A DNA stretch of 64,000 nt from Antennarius striatus (taxonomy: Eukaryota > Chordata > Actinopteri > Lophiiformes > Antennariidae), in assembly GCF_040054535.1 (NCBI RefSeq), contig NC_090796.1, positions 16,597,501 through 16,661,500 of the forward strand. The letters are read 5' to 3'. Every line of letters starts with the position of its first letter. Position 1 is the first letter of the stretch. The notes under the pieces are model-generated. The model did no database searches and was not told the origin of the DNA. It saw only the letters and a program-made list of their open reading frames with translations. This document shows, in pieces, positions 10,695 through 34,430 of the stretch. The translations under genes and the position numbers were made by a program.

Positions 10695-12890
10695 TCACAG
10701 GTCGTCCGTCTCTCCGTCAAACGGCATGTTGTCCGGGTCCATGTGGATGTGCGAGTTGTCCTCGCTGCAGACCCATCCGATGGGCGTGCGGTTGAAGGAG
10801 GGGCGCGAGCGGATGTCGGCCTGCAGGCTGGGGAGAGGCTCCGGCTCCTCCGTGGCCACGTTGATCTCCGGGAGTTCAAAGGTCAGTAACTTGGACGCCT
10901 TGTCGTAGCCGCCGTATGGCAGCGCCGTCCTGCAGGGAGAGGAGATGAAGATGTTTTTGCGTGATTTTGTCAAATGTGGGAATTATTCCCCTTTATCTGA
11001 ATCCACTGCAAAATTTTCAGTGTGTTTCCAGGGACACGCCTCCTCCTCTAATCAAACCAATCAGAAAATAATCTGGAATCCGCCTTAAATAGGAAAATGA
11101 ACACGACTGACGTCTGAGACGTTTTTCATATCAAACATGGCCTCCTTTCTGTCTGGCTGTGTGGTTATTCGGGGGCGGGGACCTTTTCCGGTGTGGTCTC
11201 TCGCCCTCCGCCCCCCCCCCCCCCCCGGCCCAGGCTGCTTAGCGCTGATTCACGCTGATTAGTTTTAACGAAGGATGCAGCTGCTCCCGCTCTTACAACA
11301 GCCATTAACAGGAGCAACAGATGGAGATCTGCCGTTCAAAACGAGATTAAAATAATTACATCTGGGATGAAACGGCCGCCTGCGGTCGGCGGCGCGTCCA
11401 GCAGCGCCATTTCTAGAGGCGGAGCTTTTACTGCTGATGGAGCAGATATCTGCTGCTTGTAAAAAAAAAGCGATGTGGTTTTAAATCCACGATGCCTGTG
11501 ATGTTTTATAGTTCACATCTCAGAACGATGAACTGATGGAAGCAGAGATGAATAAATTCTCTGTACTTGTTGAAGCTCTTGTACAAAGGCAGCTCCGGAT
11601 GAAGCACGATGGGTCCCGGCATGCAGCCCTTCATGGTGGCTGTCAGCTCCTCGTTGCCCTTCATGGCCCGTTCCCATGGTGATATGTAGGTGCGTACATA
11701 CTCAGCCCTCCTCTTCTTCTTGTCTGCCTCCTCGTCCACCTTCTCCTCCACCACCACCGCTGAGAGAGGAAGGAGATAAAAAATCCTCACGGAAAGAAGG
11801 CGTCTTAATTAAAAGTGACAGAAAATGTAACCCACCTTCTTGCTTTGGCATCTCGGGCTTCGGTGGAATGGGGGGGGGACACGTCAGCAGGTTCTGGAGG
11901 TTCTGCTAGAGGGGAAAAAAAGAGGGTGTGATCAGCCTGTCTTGTGTGCACACACACACCTGTCTCCGCTTGCGGGTCTTACGTTGTTCTCGTTGGTCAC
12001 GATGAATTTCTCCACTCGCTGCTGCCTCATCCGGAACATCTTGGAGCCCTTGTTGTTGAGCAGGGAGAGCTCCTCCAGCATCACGTCTTTGGGCGTCTTG
12101 ATCTTGGTTCCCAGGTCCAGTTCGGCGGCATCGGTGTCCGACTCGTCGTCTGACAGGAAAAGAAAGAAAAAGACGCTGAATATGGAGATGCAGGTTCGAA
12201 TATGAGGAGAAACGCTGTCATAAGTTTCAGAACAGAAAGTTATAAATCAATTTATTTCAAAGTACAGTAATTGTGGTGCAAACTAAAACATTGTTGGAAA
12301 AATTCAGATTTTGAAGAGAAGAATATAAGAAGAAAACAGGAAATAAAGGCTACCAATAACAGCTGATTAAAATGTTAGAATTTTATTCTAGGGGGCGCTG
12401 TGGAGCCATTTTGGTCCTAAATCCACTTCAAAAATACGTTTTTCATGCTGATCAGGATGTCAATTATTATATGTTTTTGCCCCCCCCCCCATTAAAATGC
12501 ATTAACAAATCTGAAAAACGAATAATCCCTTTTCGCACATGTGGTGCCAGGGACAGTTTGCCCCGGCCCCCATCGGGGCCCCGAGAAGAACAGCTTTGAA
12601 GATGCGAACCAGAATATCATCATTTTGTTTCTGTAATGAAACAAATGGGGCCCGTCAGGATTTATCTGCACAGGTGAACGCTTTTTAAAATATTTTCTTT
12701 AGTAAAATCTGTGGCAGAGGTTTCACCCCCCCCCCCCTCATCTTTTAAATTCTCTTTCTTTTTCTTATCAACTAAATCCATTTGGCAAATTAAAAGCAGA
12801 ATTTACCTTCTTTTAAAAAGATTTGTCTGATTGTGAATGTTTTTATCATCTGGTTGATGAAAGGATGTGTGAGTGTGTATGCGTGCGTGC

Positions 12891-12948
<58 letters not shown>

Positions 12949-14942
12949 CACCAGAGAACTTGTAGAGGTTACTAGGCCACAAGCAGCATGGAAGGAAAAG
13001 GCCAGGGCAGATTTTGCGGTCGTTGTGTTTATGGAGGGAAATCCTTATAAAAGTCTTCCTCTCACGCCTCCTGCTTCTCTTTCGGTGATGGCGAGGCCTG
13101 ATGGATTTTACAGCTCCACACAGCTCCTCATAAAACACTTCTCATCCACCGCATACACTCTGAAATCACTCATAACACCTGGAGTCCAGCCATAAACCAA
13201 CACACACACACACACACTTGCACGAACACATCCATAAAGCCGGGAGTTGGCATTGCAATGCTGCAGAGGGCTGTTAGCAGGACCCCATAAATCAGACCTG
13301 TGCAAGTGGGTGTGTGTTAAGTGTGTGTGTGTGTATGTGTGTGTGTGAGAGAGAGAGAGAGAGGCTGCTGAACAGAGCGAACCCCCCCATGGGTGTATTG
13401 ATTAGACCGTTAATTCTAGAGGAATGTGAAAGCAGAGCCGGCTGCTGACTGAGAGGAAACTGGACGGACTGACGGAAGCAGGCTGGCAGACGGACGGCGC
13501 AGAGCAGCGGCGGGATGACACGGAGGCGGGATGATGGATAGATGAGTGGGCATTAACCGCAGCGACATGAGGGATTAGCGGGATAAGCTCCTGAGTGACT
13601 GACTGGAAACAAACCGGTGGAGGGATGAAGATGTGGCTGCAGAGGGATGAGGAGCCGCACTGAGCATGCTCAGACGGTCCCTTCAGATGCCACTGGTGTT
13701 TAATAAAGTTATGCAGTTATGCATTCGCGCATCAACATGCATGGTTTCACTTCATCGTGGATTTTTAGTAGGTAGTCACATGATATCGTACGTGCATTCT
13801 ATTGGCTGACAGCATCCAGAAGTGTGCTGCGTTCCGAGACTCACAGAACGCAGCACACTTCTGTGTATTAAAGAAACATTTAAGTGCTTTAAACGGTCTA
13901 TTAGAGTGTGAGAAAAGTTAATACAGTTTAATATCAATATGGGGAGGGTTCATAAAGGTTTAAATTCTCGCAAATATTAAAATAAATTGTTGCTATATGG
14001 CAGAATTTTGTTTTTTGCGGGTGGTCATGGAACGCATTAACCGCGAGTAACGAGGGATCACTGTATTATTAACCAACAAGTAAATAACAACAGTTAGATA
14101 CCAGTTTAGTTGGAGCTAAATGCTAATATTAGTCTGTTAACCTGCTCACCAAGGCAAATGCTAACATGCTAATATTGAACACATAAACCATGTGACTTTC
14201 TGCTACCACAGCTTTTTTGTCAGTGCTGCTTCACGTAACTGAAGATACATTTAGTGAATTATTGTTATTGTCAATCCAAAATATGAGTTTAAAGATACGG
14301 TGAAAATGTGCCAATCAGATGCTTTTTCATGTGTTTATTTGGCACAAATGAAGTGGTTTTTGTAGGACGTGGTGCTCAGTTTGTGGATCTCTCGCCCAGA
14401 AACCACAGAAACATCACATTAATGAGCTGTAGATGTGAAGATGTTGCTAAAATACCAAACTATAAATACATTTTATGTTTTCTGATGCCAATATGAGCCT
14501 GTGAGTGCAGCTGCAAACAAACATAGTCGAGTAGAATCGCCATCTGATATTCTGTGTTGCATCTAATGGTGACAGATCTGCTGCTGCTCTGCCATGCGTT
14601 AATGACCCACAACCCTGCAGGGGATGCCACGCGCATGTCAGATATTGTTTTACTGCTTGGAATAAGTGTGTGCATGTGAATGTGTGTTCTTATTATGAAG
14701 CTTACACACGCTTCAGTGTGAAGAAGCTATAAATGGATCCACCGGATGATCAGCTCACCAGTGTGAGAGAGCGAGAGCGAGAAGGGTCTCAGAGGCATGT
14801 GATGATGACAACCGCTAATTTATTTCATGTTGAATGTGTGTGTGAGTGTGTGTGTTTTACCATTCTGGGATATGTTGGACAGGTCGGTGATGATCCTGTT
14901 GGCCTTCCTCTTGTTGGAGGGGGCAGTAGCTGGTAGAGGCAT
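10695..14942 (-). CDS. myoz1: Myozenin-1 (calsarcin-2/FATZ-1), complete CDS
   Basis: Five coding exons on the minus strand: 14861-14942, 11983-12149, 11836-11905, 11567-11759 and 10695-10929, totalling 747 bp (248 aa plus TGA). All junctions keep phase and have GT/AG signals. The N-terminus MPLPATAPSNKRKA, the block LDLGTKIKTPKDVMLEELSL followed by GSKMFRMRQQRVEKFI, and the C-terminal segment SFNRTPIGW...DGETDDL are family hallmarks. Myozenins sit at the striated-muscle Z-disc and bind calcineurin, alpha-actinin and filamin C. The C-terminus ETDDL fits the E-[S/T]-[D/E]-[D/E]-L ligand recognised by PDZ domains of enigma-family proteins. Human MYOZ1 is longer (299 aa); the symbol rests on synteny plus sequence, and a myoz2/3-like origin is less likely. 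The ATG lies two bases after a good acceptor (CTCCTGCAG/CC), so a non-coding 5' exon exists upstream. Exon 3 contains a coding run of nine C (plus-strand G at 11870-11878), which must be nine for the frame to hold. Confidence 0.93.
12150..14860 (-). other. myoz1 intron 1
   Basis: Intron after the first coding exon. It holds a (GT)n tract at 12895-12946, CA/GT tracts near 13200 and 13320, a GA run near 13347-13362, and the repeat element around 13700-14065. No additional exon recognised. Confidence 0.8.
13690..14065. mobile_element. Degenerate non-autonomous DNA-transposon-like repeat
   Basis: The right end (14036-14065) contains GCGAGTAACGAGGGATCACT followed by GTA. It recurs with one mismatch at 691-714 in the usp54 intron. 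Sequences of this kind (…CGAGGGATCACTGTA) are a common terminal motif of interspersed repeats in fish genomes (family knowledge, no database search done). The internal part contains a hairpin with 18-bp perfect arms (13817-13834 and 13846-13863). A matching left terminal repeat is not visible, so the copy seems truncated; the left boundary is approximate. Confidence 0.5.
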
Positions 14943-17206
14943 GGCTGCAGGAGGGAATGGAGACGTGTTGGCCTCATAGAAATCCAATTCATCTCTTGCA
15001 AAATAGTCTAAAGATTTACGGTGTCAAAAACGGTGAAAAACATTTACATCAAACTGGATCAGGGTATTTCCTGGTTTGTTGGGTGGAAATCTAACAAGCT
15101 AATGCTAACAAGCTAATAATAGACATGGTATAAAGTTTACATTCATCACATAACAGCAACAGGACTTCACAGGAATTCTGGAGGTGTAAATGGGCAAACT
15201 GGTTTCTAACACCTTCACCAACATCTTTATTAATGAGACCGTTTCTTCCTGTGTGTGTTTGTGTTCAAATGACAACATCAAGGAAACAGGAAGGAAGCAA
15301 AGGAGGAAGTCAGGTGACGTAGAAATGGATGGATGTGTTTCCTTTAACCACGTCTGTTGTTATCATTTGAATCCATGGCGTTCCTTTATTTAACCCAGAA
15401 GATCTTGAGCTTCGCTGTAGATTCATTTCACGGTAAAACGATTTACAGGGAATGTTTTTAAGATGCAAACAAATTTTTATAAGAACGTATTTGAATGTAG
15501 ACATACTCATAATTAACATTTTACAGCATTTTCTGCACAGAGATCCAAAAGGAGATTCTATAAATGCTTCAGGTTTTAGAATGGAGACAGTTTGTGTGAG
15601 AGAGATCATTAACAATCATTCCATTAATAGATGAACTTTCTCAGGGGTCTAGCGAAGAGTATGAAGGTGTTGAAATCCGATGCAGCTTCGCCATGCATGC
15701 AGTGTTTCAGGAGGAGGCCTATGAGGCCATTCCAGCATACGTTTGTTTACCAAGCTGCACATCGCGTTTTTAAATTCCTGCCGATCCAGCAGAAGCCACC
15801 CGGGTCCCGTGACTGAGTTAAACCCGCTCTAAACATCGTGCATCGCTCCCCGCGCTCCTCTGAGGACAGTAATTCCCAGTGGCAGCCCCCGTCTCTATTG
15901 ACTAACCGCTCGGATTGTCTGCTGCACAGGTCCAAAGCAATTATGTGAGGCTGGAGGTGAGGAGATGCTGGGGGGCCCGTCTGCAGAGGGACGCTTCATG
16001 TAATTGCTTTTCATCCGCTGTAATTGAAGCTCATTTCCTATGATGGGAGTTATCTTTTTGTACGCATGTTCGATGGCACGCAGAATCAGGATGACAACTA
16101 CGACACTGACCCCCCCACCCCCACGCCCAGGCCCCAGACATTACAGGTGTTTTTGGGATGTTCTGGGGGGGGGGGGATGCAAGATGGAGGCGACTACAGA
16201 AGCAGCGTGAGGGCCACGGGTCCTGTTACCTCCTCCCCGAATAAAGAGGTGCTCCTGTACCCCCCACCCCCACCCCCCTTCTCCACAACCAGCCTGTTTT
16301 AGCTCCAGATAAATCTTGAGGGGACAGCTGGGGAGGAAGGGCATCAGTAAGCACATTCCCAAATGTGCACATACATCCATACCGGCGGACTAAAAACTCC
16401 ACCGCGGAGGGCCGCATTCCACACCCTCTGCAGCGTTCAGTAGGAGCTGGAGGGGGGGGGGCCGCCAGCTGACCGGCAACGCCAGTCTCAGTGGAAATGA
16501 TTTTAATATTAATTAAAATTCCTGAGGAGACTGACATAAATGTAGAATATGTACCGTAAATTACTTTGAGCGAACAATCATCTGTTGCTCATGAATTATC
16601 GTCGTCCAGACGCAGCAGCCTGCGGCCTCAGGTAGGCCGCTCCTACCGCCAACACCTGCTGACCACACAAAATATCCCACCAATGGAATGACAACTCTTT
16701 GTCCTCCAGGAATAACTAAACATCTCTGTTCACACATCCACACACACTCCAAGCACGCTCACACACACACACACACACACATGTGTGCGTCTCTTACCGA
16801 TGACCCAGGCGTCCACAGGAAGACTCAGGTCCCAGAAGGTCCCAGAAGAGTTTGGGGGTCAGGGGAGGAGGAATAGAGTCCCAAGGTGGGTTCGCGTCCC
16901 GCCGCTCGTGTTGTACTGCCTGCCCTCCTCTTCGCCCAGGAGAGAGTGAAACCCTATCAGCAGGGCTGCTGCAGTGCTATGGACCTGGCCTCTGGGGCTG
17001 GAGGGGGGTTTGGGTGGGGTGGGGGTTGAGGTGGTGGTGTGACTGACAAGACACTACACATACGTGTATGTATATTTACATACGTTTATTTATGTATATA
17101 TACATATACAGTATATGTATTGTTTGTGCATGTGTATGTGTGTAAATATATAGTGTTTATTAAGTATATTGTATGTGTATTTACAGATTATATACATATA
17201 TGTAGA

Positions 17207-17262
17207 TAAGATAGGATAAGATAAGATATACTTTATTTTCCCAAACTGGGAATTTTTAAATT
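17207..17262. mobile_element. Retroposon 3'-tail-like fragment
   Basis: GATAAGATAG-type repeats leading into TATACTTTATTTTCCCAAAC and TGGGAA resemble the 3' tails of LINE-type elements common in fish (…ACTTTATT…CCC…GGGAA…). Only the tail-like segment is seen. Based on pattern recall, not on alignment. Confidence 0.35.
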
Positions 17263-17709
17263 TATATGCACCAGTATCTGATCTGATGTCGAGATTCTTA
17301 ACTAGGAAACTTTAACCGACCCAGAGGTCTGAATGAAATGTCAAATATTTGCCCATAAATTTCAGATCTGGGTAAAAATAGTGATGTTCTCACTCCCAGA
17401 GCCAAAAAATTCAAATTTTCATACTGCTAATGAATGTGAAAATGTAAAATAAAAAAATAAATAACAACCTTCAAATCGTCATACACATGTGAGGCCTTAG
17501 ACGCTGACCCTTGACCTGAGCAGGACAAAGAAATAAGGTGTGAGGAAAGGCGTGAGGCTGCTTTGGCAGAGCGGCGAGCAAAGACAGGAAGTATGATGCA
17601 GCGCTTCCTCTCCACTCTCAATCATGTTGTAAAAAAGCCATCAGAATTAAGAGTTTAGCACCGGGCCAAATAGCTGGAGATTAACGGCTCCAAAAATAGG
17701 TGAAATGGG

Positions 17710-17811
<102 letters not shown>

Positions 17812-18724
17812 GAGTGTGTGTGTGTGTAATTGAGCGAGAGAGGTATTAACAGAGGAGAGAGACAGAAAGAGGGGAAATTGTCGCAACTAATTTGGTAATT
17901 TGGCCCGGAGTTAAAGAGCCGCCTCAGTCATTACTTTAAGTGCAGTTAAAGCTTTGCTATATTTCTAAAATCCAGTGGCCTAGTTTGTAGATCAGCCGAC
18001 ATGCTGCACGCAGGGATTTGTACGTTTGTTTTGTACCTTCTCTTAGCCTCAGCGGCTAAGCTTACCCACGGACCTGAACAGGACTAAAGTTAGCGGCTAA
18101 AGTTAGCCCCCGTTTGTCACCTGATCCCAGTCGAGGGTCGAAGGTTAGATTTCTTTCTGAGGACCGTGATTGGGTTTCACAGCCCGACGTCCATCAGGTG
18201 GCTGTCATTAAGCATGACATGAAATGTCGGCCAAGAATCTTTCAGGGACGGGTTTCAACTGCAAAAATTAGATTTTAAATCTAAAAGAAAAGAATCTAAA
18301 AAAAATATGCGTGAATTTGAAGTTTTTTTTAATCACTTCTCTGGATGGTTTTTTCTAAATTAATTGTCTTTATGGTTAGAATTTAAACATTTTTATTTCT
18401 AGTTAGGAATAACGTGTGATGTTCCTTTTATTATAGCAATGGGAAATTTAATTAAACACGGGATGAGCCCAGTGGGTGTCAAATCCTACAGCGCCTCCAT
18501 GTGGTCAAGGTTTAAAAGCGTTTTCTTGATGCATAAACTTTCATTTTTTACTTTTTTTTTTTTCCAATCTCAAATCTCTCCAAGTCCCCGTTGAACAGAT
18601 GCAGCATCAGAAAACGATAAAACTAATGGGTGTGAGGAGATACGGGCGTCTGGTGCGGGATGAAGCAATGACGTGGGTGACACAGGAAGAACCAGAGTGA
18701 CAGCTGATGTGACTCATGTCTATT

Positions 18725-18730
18725 TTTATT
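18725..18730 (-). terminator. Candidate synpo2l poly(A) signal
   Basis: The plus strand reads TTTATT, AATAAA on the synpo2l strand, about 800 bp beyond the stop codon. No canonical hexamer was noticed nearer the stop, but variant signals were not excluded. Confidence 0.4.
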
Positions 18731-19521
18731 CAGGCTCTCGGCCGCTGCGGGAGGGAATCTCAGGGAAAAAGACACGTAAAACCTCTCCATATCAACAGAC
18801 GACAACTCCAGTCCGCTGTGAAAGACGGCGACGCTTCACGGCAGCTGTAGTCCTGTGGAAAAACTTGCAGAAGACAAAGCTCACACTGCTGCAGATCAAA
18901 AAAACGAAACTCAATCCAACACACAAACGTAGATTACATGTAACAGGTAGGGGGAGTGCAGGAATAGAAGCGACTTTTAATACGTTGGCAACTTTTCTCA
19001 TGTGCTGCTGGATGGCGACAGGGTGACACGCTCTAAGAAGTTAAATGTGCTCTTCTACACCTCATCAAACTTTTTTTATATTAGTCACTCCATCAGAGCG
19101 TCCTCTGCTTTCCTTTTTAATTTTTTTCCCATCTTCAACCCCATTTCTTGTCTTTTCACATCCTCTGTTCTTCTTTTATATGTTTAATTCCTCATCGGTC
19201 ATTACATTATTTACAGTATTTCCTTTTCGATCTGCCGTTGGACTCGGTTCTCAAACTTCTCTTTGAAAACATTTCATGTGCAAAACGGTGTTCCCTTTAT
19301 CTAAAACCAAATGCATTCCATGAATAAGTCAACGAAATTACATCTAAGTCATAAAATGTGCTTCGTCCAAAAACGTCTTGTGATAAAATGTGGCTGATAA
19401 AACCCAAAAGCTGCAGTAACATCACTAAGTAGATCACTAGAATAAAATATGACATTATTACAATCCTAAAAAACCCACAGATTTAAAACCCTCGTCTCAA
19501 AGTGTCCGGACCAGAGTCGAC

Positions 19522-30239
<10,718 letters not shown>

Positions 30240-30240
<1 letters not shown>

Positions 30241-30482
30241 TGACTACACATCCCATGCTGGTGTCGGTGCTGGGCTCGCGGCACGGGGGGAAGTCGCAGC
30301 GCGAGCCCGGATGTGGACGTGGCACAGCGCTGCGGCAGTTCCGCTGAATGTCCGCCTCCGATACCAAGAAGGGATTAGTGAGATACACCCCGGGACGACA
30401 TTGGCCTCACACTTTATCGGTCCCCGGCTTTCACAGTTTACCCCAAATAAAGGATCGCCCTACTAATTACAACACTTCAAAG
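30240..30482 (+). promoter_or_regulatory. Probable sec24c promoter and non-coding exon 1
   Basis: A CpG-rich stretch precedes a good donor CAAAG/GTAGGG at 30482/30483. The first coding exon of sec24c begins right after an acceptor (TTTCATTCAG, ends 32099) and carries 19 bases of 5' UTR before its ATG, so an upstream non-coding exon is required. At 30243-30257 ACTACACATCCCATG resembles the ZNF143/Staf motif (ACTACAnnTCCCA) found in many housekeeping promoters. The exact start site is not visible. Confidence 0.5.
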
Positions 30483-31840
30483 GTAGGGTTCGATGCTAAA
30501 ACTGTTCATCTGGGAGGTTTTAGACCGGTGTAGCCAGCGCTAGCTTGTCTTGTGCTACGTTTGCTAACGCTAGCTAGTTCTACGGCACAGCTAGCATCTG
30601 TTCCGTGAACTAGCTAGCTTGCTAAGCCTAGCTAAGACATGCTACCACCGGTTGTGCCGTAACGATCACAGTTGATCCAGCAGCCGCTGCTGCTGTCAAC
30701 GTTCAAGCGGTGTTGCTGCTAACGCTAGCAGGCTAGCCGACACAGCTCAGAAGTTTGCAGAACCACAGAGGACCATTTCGTCCGGCTTGTTGGATCGATA
30801 CCGATTAGCAATATCAGATTTTAATCAGGCTAAATGTTTTTTATTGACATCTTGTCTTGTTTTAGCATGCTAGCTAGCTGGTTCACCGTAATGCGGTGCC
30901 GAAGCTGTTTTTGTTAGCATGCTGCAACACCAGTCAGCTTTCCACGCATTCGGTGCTTATCGAACTTTACCCCAACAACGTAGCCACGTGATTTTCCTGC
31001 CATTTGTCAATTATTAACTGCTTAAACTTTGGAAAACGTTTCCTCTTGGTTTCTGTATTTGTTAACCCCTCATGTTCGACCTGGGCAGGAGAGCAGATGT
31101 GGGTCACTGCGTAGGCCCGACATACTAAATAGCTGTAAGGCTCCAGCGATTGTATTTCTCGTCGTGGCACCTACACTCCTGAATTATTCAAAGGCCCCGC
31201 TCGTTTAGCCCGTGTATGTCTGTCAGATGATACTCATCTCTCTCATATAAGTTAGTCTCCAGAAGACAAATGAGAAAACTACCCCACTTGTGCACTCCTG
31301 TTAGTGGGGTTGAAGTTGACATGTGATATGCAGGAGTAATGATGCTGATAAAGTAGACTACCACTGCGATACCTTCATGTGGTCTTCATCTGACTTTGCT
31401 GTTGTGACCTATAAACACTTAATTACATAAAATGAGTCCAGTAGACATTACACACTGAATTCAAGGGTTTGGTCTCATATCTGGTTTATTTGTCAGTGTG
31501 CATAATGAGATGAAGGACAAGACAGACAAACAAGGAGCTCATAGAAGTGGCACTGAATCAGGAAATGTGGTCATAAGAACCTTTGATTTGTGGCTGTGTG
31601 AGCAGAGAGGAGAGCCATGCTTCTCTGTTGTGTTCTCAGGTGCTGACAAACTCAGGTGGGTCGTAGGTGTGTCCTCAGGACTGCTGTACATTGTCAACCT
31701 CTGATTTTAGTGGTAAACAAATATGACCAGCTTGTGTCCGAAGGTGTGAAAGGATTTTTGAAAGAAGCCTATTTGTCAAGTTTTCAAAACTGAAAATGAA
31801 GTCCAATTGCATTCTTAGAATTATCACCACAGGAATGAGA

Positions 31841-31900
<60 letters not shown>

Positions 31901-32118
31901 AGGCTGTGTTGAGAACAGTGCATTTAAATAAAAAGTCTTTCTTAAATCAGCTGTTTTTATTGTGTGGATGCTTTGTCTCTGCAGCAGGAAAACTATAAAA
32001 ATGTCCACATCGTGCAGTCTGTATGAGCTGTGAAACAGCCTCAACAAGTCTTTAAATTTAGAAATTATTTGTGGGTAAAATTGTCACAATTTCATTCAGA
32101 TTTAGGGATGAACTGAGG

Positions 32119-34371
32119 ATGAATGTAAACCAGCACACTCCAGTGGCCTCTCCATATGGCCAGCCCCATCCTGGCTATGCCCAGCCTGGCTACGCGCCCC
32201 TGGACGGGGGATACCCCACCCCTTACGCGCCGTACAACGGCCCGGCTCCAGCCTACCAGCCCGGCGCACCGCCACAAGGTAAGATGGCAGAGTGTGTAGA
32301 AAGAGCTGTGAGGCTCTCCATCAGCCTGAGCTGTAACCTTGCAGTGTCCTTCTTCCTGCTTCCTGCTCTGGCGTTGTTCATGTATGTATGAGAGGCTGTT
32401 AGGCTGTTTACTGCCTGCTGGTTTCTCCACGTTGCTTTACTCACTCCTCTACTTCTCTCTGCATTTCCTGTCTTTCCCTTTCTGTCCTTGTATTTCAGGT
32501 TATTCTCCTTTCCCAAGCTTTCCCTCTAAGGCTGTGCCTGCCAGCCCGGTCTCTGACCTTTCCTCTCCTCTTGACTTAGGTAACGGTCTCATCTTCTGAT
32601 CTTCCTCTTTTCACCCTAAACACGTTCTGCCGTTTTTAAGTTTTGTCTTTGCTTACTTACCTTGTTACCCGTTTTATTACAGTAGAAGTCTTTCTCAATC
32701 CAGCAGCAGCGACTTTCAAACATAGCAGCCAAACCAGTTACTTACCTTTATATTACCTGAGTTTTGTTTGACTAATTTTAAATAGCTTTTTATTATTCAA
32801 TGTAGATGTTGGAAATAAAATCTGCCGGTGGGCTGTGGGATGTTCTTCGGTTCCACAATGGCCAGTAGCCATGTTTAGATTAGTGCTCTAATCCCATCGT
32901 GTAATAACCTTGATATCAGAGCGAATTCTGGATTAATTTTTTTGCAGGCATGTTTCTAATCTTTTGTCGCTGTGTTTCAGGACCGGCCAGGGTTCCCCCA
33001 TCAAGCAGCGCCCCACCTGTCTCTGCGCCTCAGGCATATAATCAGTACACTCAGAGTCATGGAGACATGCAGAATGGACCCCCACTCATGACACAAGCAC
33101 CACCCAGGTAATCAGACGTGGATTGATCTTTGAGAAATGTATTTTTGATCCCATGAAACGTTGCCTTTTTTTTTACATTATATTCAAATTTTACTTAAAC
33201 TTTTTTTAGACTAACATTTTTGCATAGTCTTTAAAGGAACTATGTTCATTTGTAGCCGGTTATTTAAATTCAACAGCACTCAGCAAACGACAGAATCCAT
33301 TTGACACAGACAGAACTGCACTTGAGGTTGTGGGAGCGGAGGACTTGGTGCTCCTCCAGCAGGACTGTCATCTGGTCTGCTAGGAATGGAAGTAGAAGAG
33401 GAATAGACTGCAGCTGATGCTTTTAAAAGCTACAGACAAAATAACGGAGGAGAAAAGTGCAGTTCCATTTGAAGTCTGGATTCATTTTGTGCTGATACGA
33501 ACGTTGAATGTAAGAGTGTCATGGAGGTGCATGACACAGCAGTGTTCTTTCGGGGGGTGGGGGGCTCTGATGGGTCCATTTCTCGGCTAAAATGTGTGTT
33601 TGCGAGGCCAGTGTTTTCAGATGAAGTCCCAAGCCAGCAGGTGGTTTGATAAATATATCAGTGAATCCATGTGTTCACGCAGGAGGTCGCCTCCACCCTC
33701 AGCACTCTTTTGGAAGCATGGGATTCTTATTTTAAGCGTAATTAGGATAGAAGCTGCTGCGTCAGTCGACTGACTATTTCTGTGTGTCGGCGCAGACGGT
33801 TTTAGAGGCGAAGCAGACTGAGAGGAGCCTTCAGTGCGCAGCGTGAAACAGCCTGACTTTTACGATGGTTTTCGTCTTGAGCTGTGGAAATGTCTTCTGA
33901 AGGGCGATTTGTGTTTCTCCCACTGGTGGTTTGACTTTGGGTGGATGATAATTCAGCCGTTCAGCTGCTCATTACCCCCTGACACAAGTTCTTTCCTGCA
34001 AATTTGCTAATGCGAGAAAGATGATGAAACACAAAGCAGGTTTCTAATATGCATAATTAAGAAAACGGGAGGGAACAGGTTTCTTGTGTACAGACAGGTT
34101 GGCTTGACTCGCTTTGGAGAAGCGATCTGGCAGCTAGAGAACCTGTGATTACGCTGCGATATGTTTGATTCCAGGCCTCCCGTGTCGCAGCCATTCAGCC
34201 ATGGAGCTGTGAACATGTCGGGGCCGCCACAATCTTCCCACCCCCCTCAATACGGGGCCCCACCCACAATGCAGCAGGTCACTAACCAGATGACAGGGAT
34301 GCACATCAGCTCTGGGCCGCCCACCCCTGCCGGGCCGGGATACGGTAAATTTCTGAAATAAAATTTGCTGT

Positions 34372-34430
<59 letters not shown>

